Shown: piece after piece, positions 1 through 5,961 of the stretch
How positions within the stretch are numbered: position 1 is the first letter of the stretch
Layout of the letters: every line of letters starts with the position of its first letter
Assembly (NCBI GenBank): GCA_003152595.1
Contig: PMAM01000173.1
Span: 1-7,514 of the forward strand
Source of the DNA: Acidobacterium sp.
Lineage (GTDB): Bacteria > Acidobacteriota > Terriglobia > Terriglobales > Acidobacteriaceae
DNA: 7,514 nt
Direction: 5' to 3'
Position numbers and translations under genes: made by a program
Notes under the pieces: model-generated
Seen by the model: only the letters and a program-made list of their open reading frames with translations
What the model was told of the DNA's origin: nothing
Database searches by the model: none

Positions 1-1317
1 CAGCAGGGCATCGAGATTCGTGAACGAACTGAGACCCCGCCCGAAGCTGATCAGCGTGGAGCGATAGTCATAGCTCTGCCGGTCGAAAAAACGGTCCACG
101 CGCAGCTGAATCGACCGCTTCAGTGGCTCGAAGAGCAGCGCTGCGACAATGATCGCCGTGAACAGCCCCCAGGTGCCGAAACTGCGCAGGCCCGCCTGCG
201 CGACCACCGCCGCGATGGCGAGCAGCGCAAAGTAAACCCCCACGATCGCCGCCGTCGCCAGCGTGTAGGTCACGCCGCGCTTGAAGATCAGGTCCACATC
301 CATCATGCGGTAGCGCACAATGGCCCAGCTGAAGGTCAGCGGCAAAAATACCAGGCAGATGCCGGCGATGCGCGTGATCGTGTCCGGCATGGCGAAGTCG
401 GCCATGTAAGGAATCGCCGAAAGCAGGGTGAATGGCGCCACGGCGAGCAGGGTGCCGCGCGTCAGCCACTTCAGCTGCTGGCGTTGCAGCGGGGCCTCCG
501 CCCGCCGGTAATGCACATAGAACACGCCCGCGGCCGCCACATAGAACAGCGCCTGATAGCCAACCGAGACCTGATCCAGGCGGTGCTGCAACAGCTCCGT
601 CGCCGACCACAGCGTCTGCGCCAGGACCTGCAAAGCCACCACGGCCGCGCCCGGGACATACGCCAGCGCGAAGAGCCATCCGCGCCCCGGTCGCCGCTCG
701 CCGGCGAAGACCAGCGAGAAATGGAGAAACAGAGCAGGCTGCAGAGCCGCTGCGCAGATGCCGCTCCAGTAGACGAGCCAGTCGAACTCGTTGAATTTCC
801 CCGTGTACCAGAACGAGTAGAGAACGAACGATACCAGGCAGAAGATGTAGAAGTGCGTCGAGTGCGGCGCCGTCCAGCGTCGCAACAGCACGTACAGGCC
901 GATGCCCAGATACACCAGCGCGATGAAGCGGAATCCCTGGTGAATACTCCGGTCCTGCATGTCCAGGATGACGGGCACATCGGGCAGCCGAAAACCGCGG
1001 CGCTCCAGCGTGTAGTGGATGGTGTTGTAAGCGCCCGTACGCCAGATCTCGCGGCCCACATCCGCAGCTACGTGTACCGGATGGCCGTTCGCCGCCAGCA
1101 GCAGATCGCCGGGCTTGACTCCCGCGCGCTCGCCCGGGCTATTATTCGGGACGCGCTGCGCCTCCAGACCTCGCGGCGCTTCTACCCACCAGACGCCGTC
1201 GGTCGGCGACTGGTACCGGTTCTCCTGCACCATGTTGAAACCGGCGCAGACGATCGCCGCTCCCGTGAAGAGAGCCAGCAGAACGGCCACGATGCGGGTT
1301 TGAAAGGTCCGCTGCAT
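1..1317 (-). CDS. PDZ-domain, multi-spanning membrane sensor (N-terminal part; gene runs off the window)
   Basis: The frame is open without a stop for 439 codons from ATG at 1317 to the window edge. An in-frame TAA lies 16 codons upstream of that ATG, with no other ATG, GTG or TTG between them, which fixes the start. A GGAG is present but distant (14 bases). Residues about 7-25 are a hydrophobic signal anchor. Residues about 35-120 form a PDZ-like domain, with the carboxylate-loop region and the typical SPGERAGVKPGDLLLAANG stretch at 59-77. About eight or nine hydrophobic spans follow between 127 and 399. The last part (400-439, with DRFFDRQSYDYR) looks like the charged linker that precedes a cytoplasmic GAF and output module in similar bacterial sensors. 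The output (SpoIIE-type phosphatase, histidine kinase or other) is outside the window and cannot be named. I infer a membrane signalling protein that senses through its extracytoplasmic PDZ domain or membrane part. Confidence 0.85.
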   Translation of the reverse strand, partial: MQRTFQTRIVAVLLALFTGAAIVCAGFNMVQENRYQSPTDGVWWVEAPRGLEAQRVPNNSPGERAGVKPGDLLLAANGHPVHVAADVGREIWRTGAYNTIHYTLERRGFRLPDVPVILDMQDRSIHQGFRFIALVYLGIGLYVLLRRWTAPHSTHFYIFCLVSFVLYSFWYTGKFNEFDWLVYWSGICAAALQPALFLHFSLVFAGERRPGRGWLFALAYVPGAAVVALQVLAQTLWSATELLQHRLDQVSVGYQALFYVAAAGVFYVHYRRAEAPLQRQQLKWLTRGTLLAVAPFTLLSAIPYMADFAMPDTITRIAGICLVFLPLTFSWAIVRYRMMDVDLIFKRGVTYTLATAAIVGVYFALLAIAAVVAQAGLRSFGTWGLFTAIIVAALLFEPLKRSIQLRVDRFFDRQSYDYRSTLISFGRGLSSFTNLDALL

Positions 1318-1638
1318 GATGAACCGCAGTGCTCCGGAAAACGAACACCCCTGGGGGGGGGCTGATTAAATTCGTGCTGAATTTCCGGTAGTGAATTTTC
1401 GAGTCTCGGACAGCCCGTAGAGCCAATACTGAGCAAGTCAGGTGCCACTGCTCTCCGCAATCGTGCATTCCCGCGCCAGACGCAGATGTCACTGAATCAT
1501 CATCACATAGGGGACCGCCTGCGAAGTCGTGGATATCCTGTGAGCGCCCAATTTGGTTCGGTTCTCCGCAAAACTGTCAGGTGATATGAAAAATCATATG
1601 CCCCGCGCGGACCTTGAGGCTACCACTTTTTGACGTCT
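1318..1638. other. 321-base stretch without a convincing gene
   Basis: This lies between the stop of the small membrane ORF and the start of the sensor gene, both on the minus strand. No ORF here has a good start and plausible protein. It holds a G homopolymer (1353-1361), a set of GAATTT sites (1368-1398), and an AT-rich inverted repeat ATATGA-AAAA-TCATAT at 1584-1599. No tRNA-like fold or strong terminator was recognised. Confidence 0.6.
1353..1398 (-). promoter_or_regulatory. Candidate promoter/operator of the sensor gene
   Basis: Three copies of a GAATTT half-site lie here: inverted at 1368-1373 (AAATTC), and direct at 1379-1384 and 1393-1398. The first two form a perfect 6-base inverted repeat with a 5-base spacer. 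The latter two sit 14 bases apart in a TGAATTTNC context. On the minus strand TTTAAT (1370-1365) resembles a -10 box, with a weak TTCACT (1395-1390) at a long 19-base spacing. The predicted start of transcription falls in or next to the nine-C run (nine G on the plus strand, 1353-1361), which ends 35 bases before the ATG. The sequence elements are seen directly; their function is inferred. Confidence 0.3.
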
Positions 1639-1740
1639 TCAATCGATCTGGTGGTGATGCTCATCCGCAGGGCGGCGGCTCGCCCAAAGAATGCCGCTGA
1701 AAAACAGAACCGCGAAGCTGCCAATCACGACTAAAGCCAT
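1639..1740 (-). CDS. 33-residue single-span membrane protein (unrecognised)
   Basis: The ATG at 1740 is preceded by a near-perfect ribosome binding site, AAGGAG (1753-1748), at 7-base spacing, the best such site on this side of the window. The product starts MALVVIGSFAVLFFSGILW, a continuous hydrophobic stretch long enough for one membrane span (about residues 2-20). It then turns charged (ASRRPADEH) and ends in a short His-rich tail with three consecutive histidines (residues 28-30) before a TGA stop. The two arginines right after the span predict the C-terminus in the cytoplasm. Size and layout resemble small accessory subunits of membrane complexes such as CydX or KdpF, but I see no specific family match and no partner gene nearby. 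It is divergent from the TPR gene and lies 321 bases upstream of the sensor gene on the same strand. Chance is possible at this length; the ribosome binding site and clean amphipathic layout argue that it is real. Confidence 0.55.
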   Translation of the reverse strand: MALVVIGSFAVLFFSGILWASRRPADEHHHQID

Positions 1741-1892
1741 ATTCGTGCTCCTTGCCGGGTGTCGGGTGCGGGTCCGGTGGCCTCAGCATACCGGAAAGCG
1801 TTGCTGAATGGGCTTCCCGCGGGAGCGGATCCGGCCCAGCGTGCCGCTCGAAGCGCTACAGTGATTGCAGGTTCCCCCTTTCAGGACTCCCG

Positions 1893-2714
1893 ATGATGCG
1901 ACGAAGCGCTCGATGCGGAATGGGTTCCGCGCTTCTGCTGGCCTGTCTTGCTGGCCCGTTTTCCCTGGGCCAGGCGCAGACCGGTGTGCCCCCCAACCCG
2001 CCTGTGGGTTTGTCCGGTGCGGGCGGCCCCACCCTGGCCCAGGGCATGGCCGCGCTCAAAGACAATCAACCGCGGGATGCCCTGAACGATTTTCAGCGCG
2101 TCCTCGTCTCCGACCCCAACAACGTCGCGGCCAATCTGCTGGCCTCTACCGCAGCCGTGGAACTGTTCCAGGGCCCTCTTGCGGTGCAGTACGCCGAGAA
2201 AGCCGAGAAGCTGGATCCGGAGAACTGGAAGATTCACACCACTCTGGTGGCCGCCTATGCCGGTGCCGGAATGAAGCAGCAACGCGACCACGAACGGGCC
2301 TTGCTTCGCGAGCTGCACGGAACCGGCGCTCCCGATGCGCGCCTCGCAACAGGATTCCTGGTCGAGATGTTCCCAATCGGCGCGGATCGAGTGGACGCCA
2401 TCGAGTACTTCGAGCCGCTGGGCCGCTTCCACACGTATTACCGCTTCCTGGTGCGGCAGCCCGACGGCAAGCGCATCCGCGAAATCGATGTGCAGAGCGA
2501 TGACTTCGACCAGAAATCGTGGGCAGAGGCGCATCCGGCCGAAGCCGCAGCGGGCGACCGCCAGTTCCAGATCACCGGCCACGCCGACGACGGCAATACC
2601 GTCGACTACCGCATGTTCTCCGGCAAACCCGACTACGACAACATCCGCGTGATGGTGGTGGAGGCGCTGCGCTCGCATCCCCTGCCCGGAAGCCAGCCCG
2701 CCGGAGCACGCTGA
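1893..2714 (+). CDS. Exported TPR-repeat protein, 273 residues
   Basis: The frame is open from a TTG at 1752, but the first 47 codons are unlike a protein start. I choose ATG 1893 (or the adjacent ATG 1896) because AGGA at 1883-1886 sits 6-9 bases upstream and a signal peptide begins there: MMRRSAR, a hydrophobic core, then a cut near SLGQA (residues 24-28). LLAC at 15-18 could instead act as a degenerate lipobox, so it may be a lipoprotein. Residues about 46-141 contain two to three TPR-like helical pairs (for example LAQGMAALKDNQPRDALNDF, and LAVQYAEKAEKLDPENWKIH). TPR units usually bind partner proteins. Residues about 165-260 form a separate domain, rich in aromatic and charged residues and probably beta-rich, that I do not recognise. 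The partner and process are unknown. It runs convergently into cysE with 24 bases between stops, and no terminator is visible there. Confidence 0.85.
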   Translation: MMRRSARCGMGSALLLACLAGPFSLGQAQTGVPPNPPVGLSGAGGPTLAQGMAALKDNQPRDALNDFQRVLVSDPNNVAANLLASTAAVELFQGPLAVQYAEKAEKLDPENWKIHTTLVAAYAGAGMKQQRDHERALLRELHGTGAPDARLATGFLVEMFPIGADRVDAIEYFEPLGRFHTYYRFLVRQPDGKRIREIDVQSDDFDQKSWAEAHPAEAAAGDRQFQITGHADDGNTVDYRMFSGKPDYDNIRVMVVEALRSHPLPGSQPAGAR

Positions 2715-2738
2715 ACGCTACCCGCTATCCGCTGCCGC

Positions 2739-3485
2739 TCAGATTCCCTCGCCCATACTGACGAATCCCGCTGCCGCCTGTTCGCTGTGGTACTGGTCAC
2801 GTTCCTCATCCTCAACCGTGAACGAGCGCACTTCGTCCAGATCCCGCGTAGCCAGTTCGAGCTGCCCGTCGAGCACGTCGACGCGCAACCGCAGCCGCTT
2901 CACCTCTTCGGCCAGCGCGACGATGACTCCCGACAGCGGGTCCTTCACCTGATTGGGATCGGTAATCAGCACCCGCTCGCCGTTCTGATAAACGATATGC
3001 GCCGGCACGCCCACAACGGTCGAGTTGGGCGGGACGTCGCGCAGCACAACGGAGCCGGCGCCGACCCGCGAGTTCTCCCCGATGCAGATGTTGCCGAGGA
3101 TTTGCGCATTGCTGCCCACAAAGACGCCGTCGCGCAGCGTTGGATGGCGCTTGCCGCGCTCGTGGCCGGTGCCGCCCAGCGTCACGCCCTGATAGAGAGT
3201 TACATCGTCGCCGACGATCGCCGTCTCGCCGATCACCACGCCCGCGCCGTGATCGATAAACATGCGACGCCCGATCGTCGCGCCCGGATGGATCTCGATG
3301 CCCGTCAGCAGCCGCGCCACCTGCGAAAGAAAACGCGCGATCAGCCGCAGATTGGCCCGCCAGAAACGCGAGGTGATCCGCTGCATCCACACCGCGTGCA
3401 GCCCCGGATAACACAGCAGCACCATGAACCGCGAATTGGCCGCCGGATCGCGGGCCAGAATCGAGTCGATGTCTTCGCGGAACAT
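2739..3485 (-). CDS. cysE: Serine O-acetyltransferase (CysE), 248 residues
   Basis: CysE transfers acetyl from acetyl-CoA to L-serine, giving O-acetylserine, the substrate of CysK in cysteine synthesis. It acts in the cytoplasm. The protein has a short helical N-terminal part (1-60, with the conserved DP-A and CYPG-HA motifs) and then a left-handed beta-helix of hexapeptide repeats (about 62-165). The catalytic histidines are in IDHGAGVVIGE (His79) and in GGTGHERGKRHP (His114). VGVPA at 158-162 closes the helix domain. It lacks the longer N-terminal domain of E. coli CysE, as in the short (EpsC-like) class. Residues about 183-230 are charged with heptad-like spacing and may form a coiled coil. 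The last residues are GEGI; an Ile-terminated tail is what inserts into the CysK active site in the cysteine synthase complex. A purine-rich stretch (GAAGAGAAG) precedes the ATG. It is divergent from the toxin-antitoxin genes, 53 bases away, and may share their control region. Confidence 0.96.
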   Translation of the reverse strand: MFREDIDSILARDPAANSRFMVLLCYPGLHAVWMQRITSRFWRANLRLIARFLSQVARLLTGIEIHPGATIGRRMFIDHGAGVVIGETAIVGDDVTLYQGVTLGGTGHERGKRHPTLRDGVFVGSNAQILGNICIGENSRVGAGSVVLRDVPPNSTVVGVPAHIVYQNGERVLITDPNQVKDPLSGVIVALAEEVKRLRLRVDVLDGQLELATRDLDEVRSFTVEDEERDQYHSEQAAAGFVSMGEGI

Positions 3486-3508
3486 TGCGCTTCTCTTCTT
3501 CCCGTCTG

Positions 3509-3528
3509 AGTTATACTACAATATAACT
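3509..3528. promoter_or_regulatory. Inverted-repeat operator between cysE and the antitoxin gene
   Basis: A perfect 7-base inverted repeat, AGTTATA-N6-TATAACT, lies in the 53-base gap between the divergent starts of cysE and the antitoxin. It contains good -10-like hexamers on the plus strand (TATACT at 3512-3517, TACAAT at 3517-3522) and AT-rich ones on the minus strand. No clear -35 was seen for either direction. The antitoxin ribosome binding site GAGGT (3529-3533) follows at once. MazE/ChpS-type antitoxins are dimeric DNA-binding proteins that repress their own operons at such palindromes, so this is very probably the autoregulatory site. Its effect on cysE is inferred from position. Confidence 0.6.
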
Positions 3529-3538
3529 GAGGTGGCAG

Positions 3539-3796
3539 ATGCACAAAACCAGTCTGCGCAAAGTAGGTGGCTCTGTAATGCTTGCTGTTCCTCCAGTTGT
3601 GCTTGAGCTCTTGCGTCTCAAAGCCGGCGCGAAGGTGGGTATAACTGTCGAGACGGGACGTTTGATCGTCGAACCCGATCCGCGCCCTCACTATAGTCTT
3701 TCTGAACTCCTGGCAGGCTCCGATTACCGCAAACCGCATCCCCCGGAGGAACGTGAGTGGGTGGATGCGCCGGCGGCTGGGCGTGAGCCACTGTGA
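3539..3796 (+). CDS. ChpS/MazE-family antitoxin, 85 residues
   Basis: A labile antitoxin that binds and neutralises the downstream RNase and represses the operon. Residues 1-46 have the AbrB/MazE swapped-hairpin pattern (SLRKVGGSVMLAVPPVVLELL, then LKAGAKVGITVETGRLIVEP). The linker HYSLSELLAGSD (51-62) and the C-terminal EWVDAPAAGRE (73-83) resemble the toxin-binding tail of E. coli ChpS. The start is ATG with GAGGT five bases upstream. The stop codon overlaps the toxin start in the sequence GTGA, indicating translational coupling. G+C is about half in the first 60 bases by hand count, visibly lower than in the flanking cys genes, which hints at acquisition by transfer. Confidence 0.91.
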   Translation: MHKTSLRKVGGSVMLAVPPVVLELLRLKAGAKVGITVETGRLIVEPDPRPHYSLSELLAGSDYRKPHPPEEREWVDAPAAGREPL

Positions 3797-4119
3797 AGCG
3801 CGGAGACATATTCCTCGTGTCCCTTGATCCCACCTTCGGTCACGAGCAGCAGGGGCGTCGGCCCGTCCTGATTATTTCCCCGACTGAATTCAATGAGGCG
3901 ACGAAATTGCCTGTCGTCCTTCCAATTACCAGTGGCGGGGAGTTCGCGCGTCGCATCCGTTTTGCTGTTCCGATCTCAGGGATCCGCACGGCCGGTGTCG
4001 TCCGTTGCGATCAACCACGCGTCATTGACTTGCGGGCCCGAGGCGGGAGGAAGGTGGATTCGCTCCCATCGGAAATTCTTGACGAGGTCCTGGCGAGGGT
4101 GGTGACCCTCTTTCAGTAG
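3793..4119 (+). CDS. MazF/PemK-family (ChpB-like) mRNA endoribonuclease toxin, 108 residues
   Basis: MazF-family toxins cut single-stranded mRNA at short motifs and stop growth when the antitoxin is degraded. The start is GTG at 3793, overlapping the antitoxin TGA (GTGA). All family landmarks are present and full length: KRGDIFLVSLDP (2-13), GHEQQGRRPVLIISP (16-30) with the conserved Arg23, VLPITSGGEFAR (42-53) with the conserved Thr46, and VVRCDQPRVIDLRAR (69-83). The residues corresponding to the catalytic Arg and Thr of E. coli MazF are intact, so the toxin is expected to be active. The closest family style is ChpB (G-HEQQG, then ITSGG-FAR). It converges on cysK with 15 bases between stops. 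The cut specificity cannot be read from sequence. Confidence 0.94.
   Translation: MKRGDIFLVSLDPTFGHEQQGRRPVLIISPTEFNEATKLPVVLPITSGGEFARRIRFAVPISGIRTAGVVRCDQPRVIDLRARGGRKVDSLPSEILDEVLARVVTLFQ
4095..4113 (+). terminator. Terminator-like hairpin at the 3' end of the toxin gene
   Basis: GAGGGT (4095-4100), loop GGTG, ACCCTC (4105-4110), followed by TTT: a perfect 6-base stem with a short U tract, placed inside the last codons of the toxin gene just before its stop (4117-4119). It would work only in the plus direction, limiting read-through into the antisense of cysK. The U tract is short, so termination may be weak. Confidence 0.4.
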
Positions 4120-4134
4120 GATCCCGAATCTCGC

Positions 4135-5118
4135 TTAGACCTTCGCCGCCGCTTCCACTGGCTGTGTTGGCAGCCCCTGCGCCTCATTCCGCAGAGCCTC
4201 AAACAGCACCGACGAAATATATCTCTCGCCGAAGTCCGGCAGCACCACCACGATCAGCTTCCCGGCATTCTCCTCGCGTCGTGCCACCTGCAGCGCCGCA
4301 TGCGCGGCCGCACCTCCGGAAATGCCGACCAGCAACCCTTCCTCAAGAGGCAGCCGGCGCGCCATCGCAATCGCATCGTCGTTCGAAACCTGCACGACCT
4401 CGTCGATCAGCTTCGTCTCGAGAATCTTCGGCACAAACCCGGCTCCAATCCCCTGAATCTTGTGCGGTCCCGGCTTGCCGCCCGAAAGCACCGGACTATC
4501 TGTCGGCTCGATGGCGACGATCCGAAACGACGGCTTGCGCGGCTTGATGAACTCGCCCACGCCGGTCAGCGTGCCGCCTGTGCCCACCCCAGCAACAAGA
4601 ATGTCCGCCTGGCCTTCGGTGTCGTTCCAGATCTCCGGCCCCGTCGTGTCGTAGTGAATCTTTGGATTCGCCGGATTCTCGAATTGCTGCAGCATGTAGC
4701 CGTTGGGCGTCTGCTCGAGGATCTGCTTCGCCTTCGCGATGGCGCCGTTCATGCCATTCGGCCCGGGCGTCAGCACCAGCTGCGCGCCGAAAGCCAGCAG
4801 CAGCACGCGCCGCTCCATGCTCATCGTCTCCGGCATGGTGAGGATCAGCTTGTAGCCCTTCACCGCGGCGACGAACGCGAGCCCAATGCCGGTATTGCCG
4901 CTGGTCGGCTCAACCAGGACGGTTTTGCTCGGGTGGATTTTGCCTTCGCGCTCCGCGGCTTCGATCATCGCGAAGCCGATCCGGTCCTTTACGCTGTTCG
5001 CTGGATTCGAGCCTTCCAGTTTGGCGACTACGCGCGCATGCGCACCGGCCGTGACGCGGTTCAACTGCACCAGCGGGGTGTTGCCGATCAGATCGATGAC
5101 ACTGTTGGCGATCTTCAT
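4135..5118 (-). CDS. cysK: Cysteine synthase A (O-acetylserine sulfhydrylase), 327 residues
   Basis: This PLP enzyme joins O-acetylserine (made by CysE) with sulfide to give L-cysteine. All hallmarks are in order: IDLIGNTPLVQLN (8-20), the PLP-lysine motif NPANSVKDRIG with Lys44, the substrate loop PTSGNTGIGLA (71-81), the QQFENPANP segment (144-152), the phosphate-binding loop GVGTGGTLTG (177-186), HKIQGIGAGFVP (219-230), and GISGGAA with Ser267 contacting the pyridine ring. Length is normal for CysK, and there is no heme or regulatory extension as in cystathionine beta-synthase. The start has GAGGA 10 bases upstream. It lies 75 bases downstream of recO on the same strand; that gap contains a TATTAT that could be a -10 box, so it may have its own promoter. 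It is separated from cysE by the toxin-antitoxin pair on the opposite strand. I expect it to bind the Ile-terminated tail of the local CysE. Confidence 0.97.
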   Translation of the reverse strand: MKIANSVIDLIGNTPLVQLNRVTAGAHARVVAKLEGSNPANSVKDRIGFAMIEAAEREGKIHPSKTVLVEPTSGNTGIGLAFVAAVKGYKLILTMPETMSMERRVLLLAFGAQLVLTPGPNGMNGAIAKAKQILEQTPNGYMLQQFENPANPKIHYDTTGPEIWNDTEGQADILVAGVGTGGTLTGVGEFIKPRKPSFRIVAIEPTDSPVLSGGKPGPHKIQGIGAGFVPKILETKLIDEVVQVSNDDAIAMARRLPLEEGLLVGISGGAAAHAALQVARREENAGKLIVVVLPDFGERYISSVLFEALRNEAQGLPTQPVEAAAKV

Positions 5119-5193
5119 GGGGTTGAATTCCTCGACAGGGAGAATTTCCTGGGCCTTCAGTGTAGATGCACGAGGATAATAGCGGACTCAGCG

Positions 5194-5940
5194 CTACTGC
5201 CCACCCAGCTTCGCGAGCGCAATCCCCGCATGCAGCCTACGCTCCAGGTGCCGCTCCAGCGCCTGGATTGCAAACCGCCGCAAATCTGCCGCTCGCCCCG
5301 CAGGCCATTCCTCTTCTGCGAACGCCGCAATGGGCGAGTGAAAGATTCGGCGCGCCAGGACCAGCGACTCAGCCGCCAGGATGCGGCTCGACGCCGTTTT
5401 GTCCCGGCTGCACACCAACCCGTCGGACTGCGGTTGGAACCACGCCGGTCCCGCGCCGAACGGTTGCCCGCACACCGTGCAGTGAGTCAGAGACGGCATC
5501 CATCCCAGCAATCGCGTGATCCACAGCGCGAAATACGTCACCGGCATCCAGATGCCATTGCCCCGCGTGTGATCCAGCACCGCCAGCGTCAGCCGAAATG
5601 CGGCTTCATGCGGATCGTGATCCGGCATCGCCTCTTCCAGCACCTCGGCATAGAACGCCAGCGCTGCCGCACGCGCGTAGTTCACCGGATCGGACAGCGG
5701 CGACGCAATCACCTCGCACGCATCCAGCCGGACGAGATCCTGCTTCGGCTTCTCGACGTAGGTGGCCGAGACAAAGGTCATCGGCTCCAGCGCCCCCCCG
5801 AACCGGCGCCGCGATTTGGCCGCCGCCTTCGCCACACCCCGAATGCGTCCATAGCTGCGCGTGAACAGCGACACGATCTCGTCGGCCTCGTGGACCGGCC
5901 ACTTGCGAAGAACAAGAGCTTCAGCCTGGGTTGCGATCAT
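5194..5940 (-). CDS. recO: DNA repair protein RecO, 248 residues
   Basis: RecO works with RecR (and RecF) to load RecA onto SSB-coated single-stranded DNA in gap repair, and anneals complementary strands. Residues 1-80 form the N-terminal OB fold, with the family start pattern (TQAEALVLRKWPVHEADEIV, then FTRSYGRIRGVAKAAAKSRRRFGGAL). The helical domain follows. The zinc-finger region has CTVC (154-157) and then a single Cys177 in GLVCSRD. The fourth ligand is Asp180 in place of the common Cys, so metal binding may be altered. Length is normal. The ATG at 5940 is preceded only by a weak ribosome binding site (GAGCGAG), and its first bases lie in a direct repeat shared with the sequence upstream. 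It is divergent from the glutamine synthetase gene across 276 bases. Confidence 0.93.
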   Translation of the reverse strand: MIATQAEALVLRKWPVHEADEIVSLFTRSYGRIRGVAKAAAKSRRRFGGALEPMTFVSATYVEKPKQDLVRLDACEVIASPLSDPVNYARAAALAFYAEVLEEAMPDHDPHEAAFRLTLAVLDHTRGNGIWMPVTYFALWITRLLGWMPSLTHCTVCGQPFGAGPAWFQPQSDGLVCSRDKTASSRILAAESLVLARRIFHSPIAAFAEEEWPAGRAADLRRFAIQALERHLERRLHAGIALAKLGGQ

Positions 5941-5961
5941 GTCTCGCTCATGTTGCGATCA
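5930..5961. repeat. 10-base direct repeat spanning the recO start
   Basis: GTTGCGATCA occurs at 5930-5939 and again at 5952-5961, 22 bases apart (about two helical turns). One copy covers the recO start codon and first codons. It could be a paired protein-binding site or a chance or local duplication. Confidence 0.4.

Noticed and set aside
484..1365. 293-codon open frame on the plus strand
   Set aside because: Antisense to the sensor gene, whose PDZ and membrane spans are convincing; the product is Arg/Gln-rich without a recognisable fold.
1541..1580. GGTTCGGTTCTCCGC, resembling a tRNA T-arm
   Set aside because: No matching acceptor, anticodon or D arms around it.
1815..1824. TCCCGCGGGA perfect palindrome
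   Set aside because: A 10-base GC palindrome is easily found by chance in GC-rich DNA, and there is no second copy or clear promoter beside it.
1752..1892. Longer start (TTG 1752) for the TPR protein
   Set aside because: The added 47 residues are Ser/Gly/Arg/Cys-rich and would bury the signal peptide; ATG 1893 has a ribosome binding site and a proper signal sequence.
2787..3509. 240-codon open frame on the plus strand
   Set aside because: Antisense to cysE, which has all catalytic motifs; a shadow frame.
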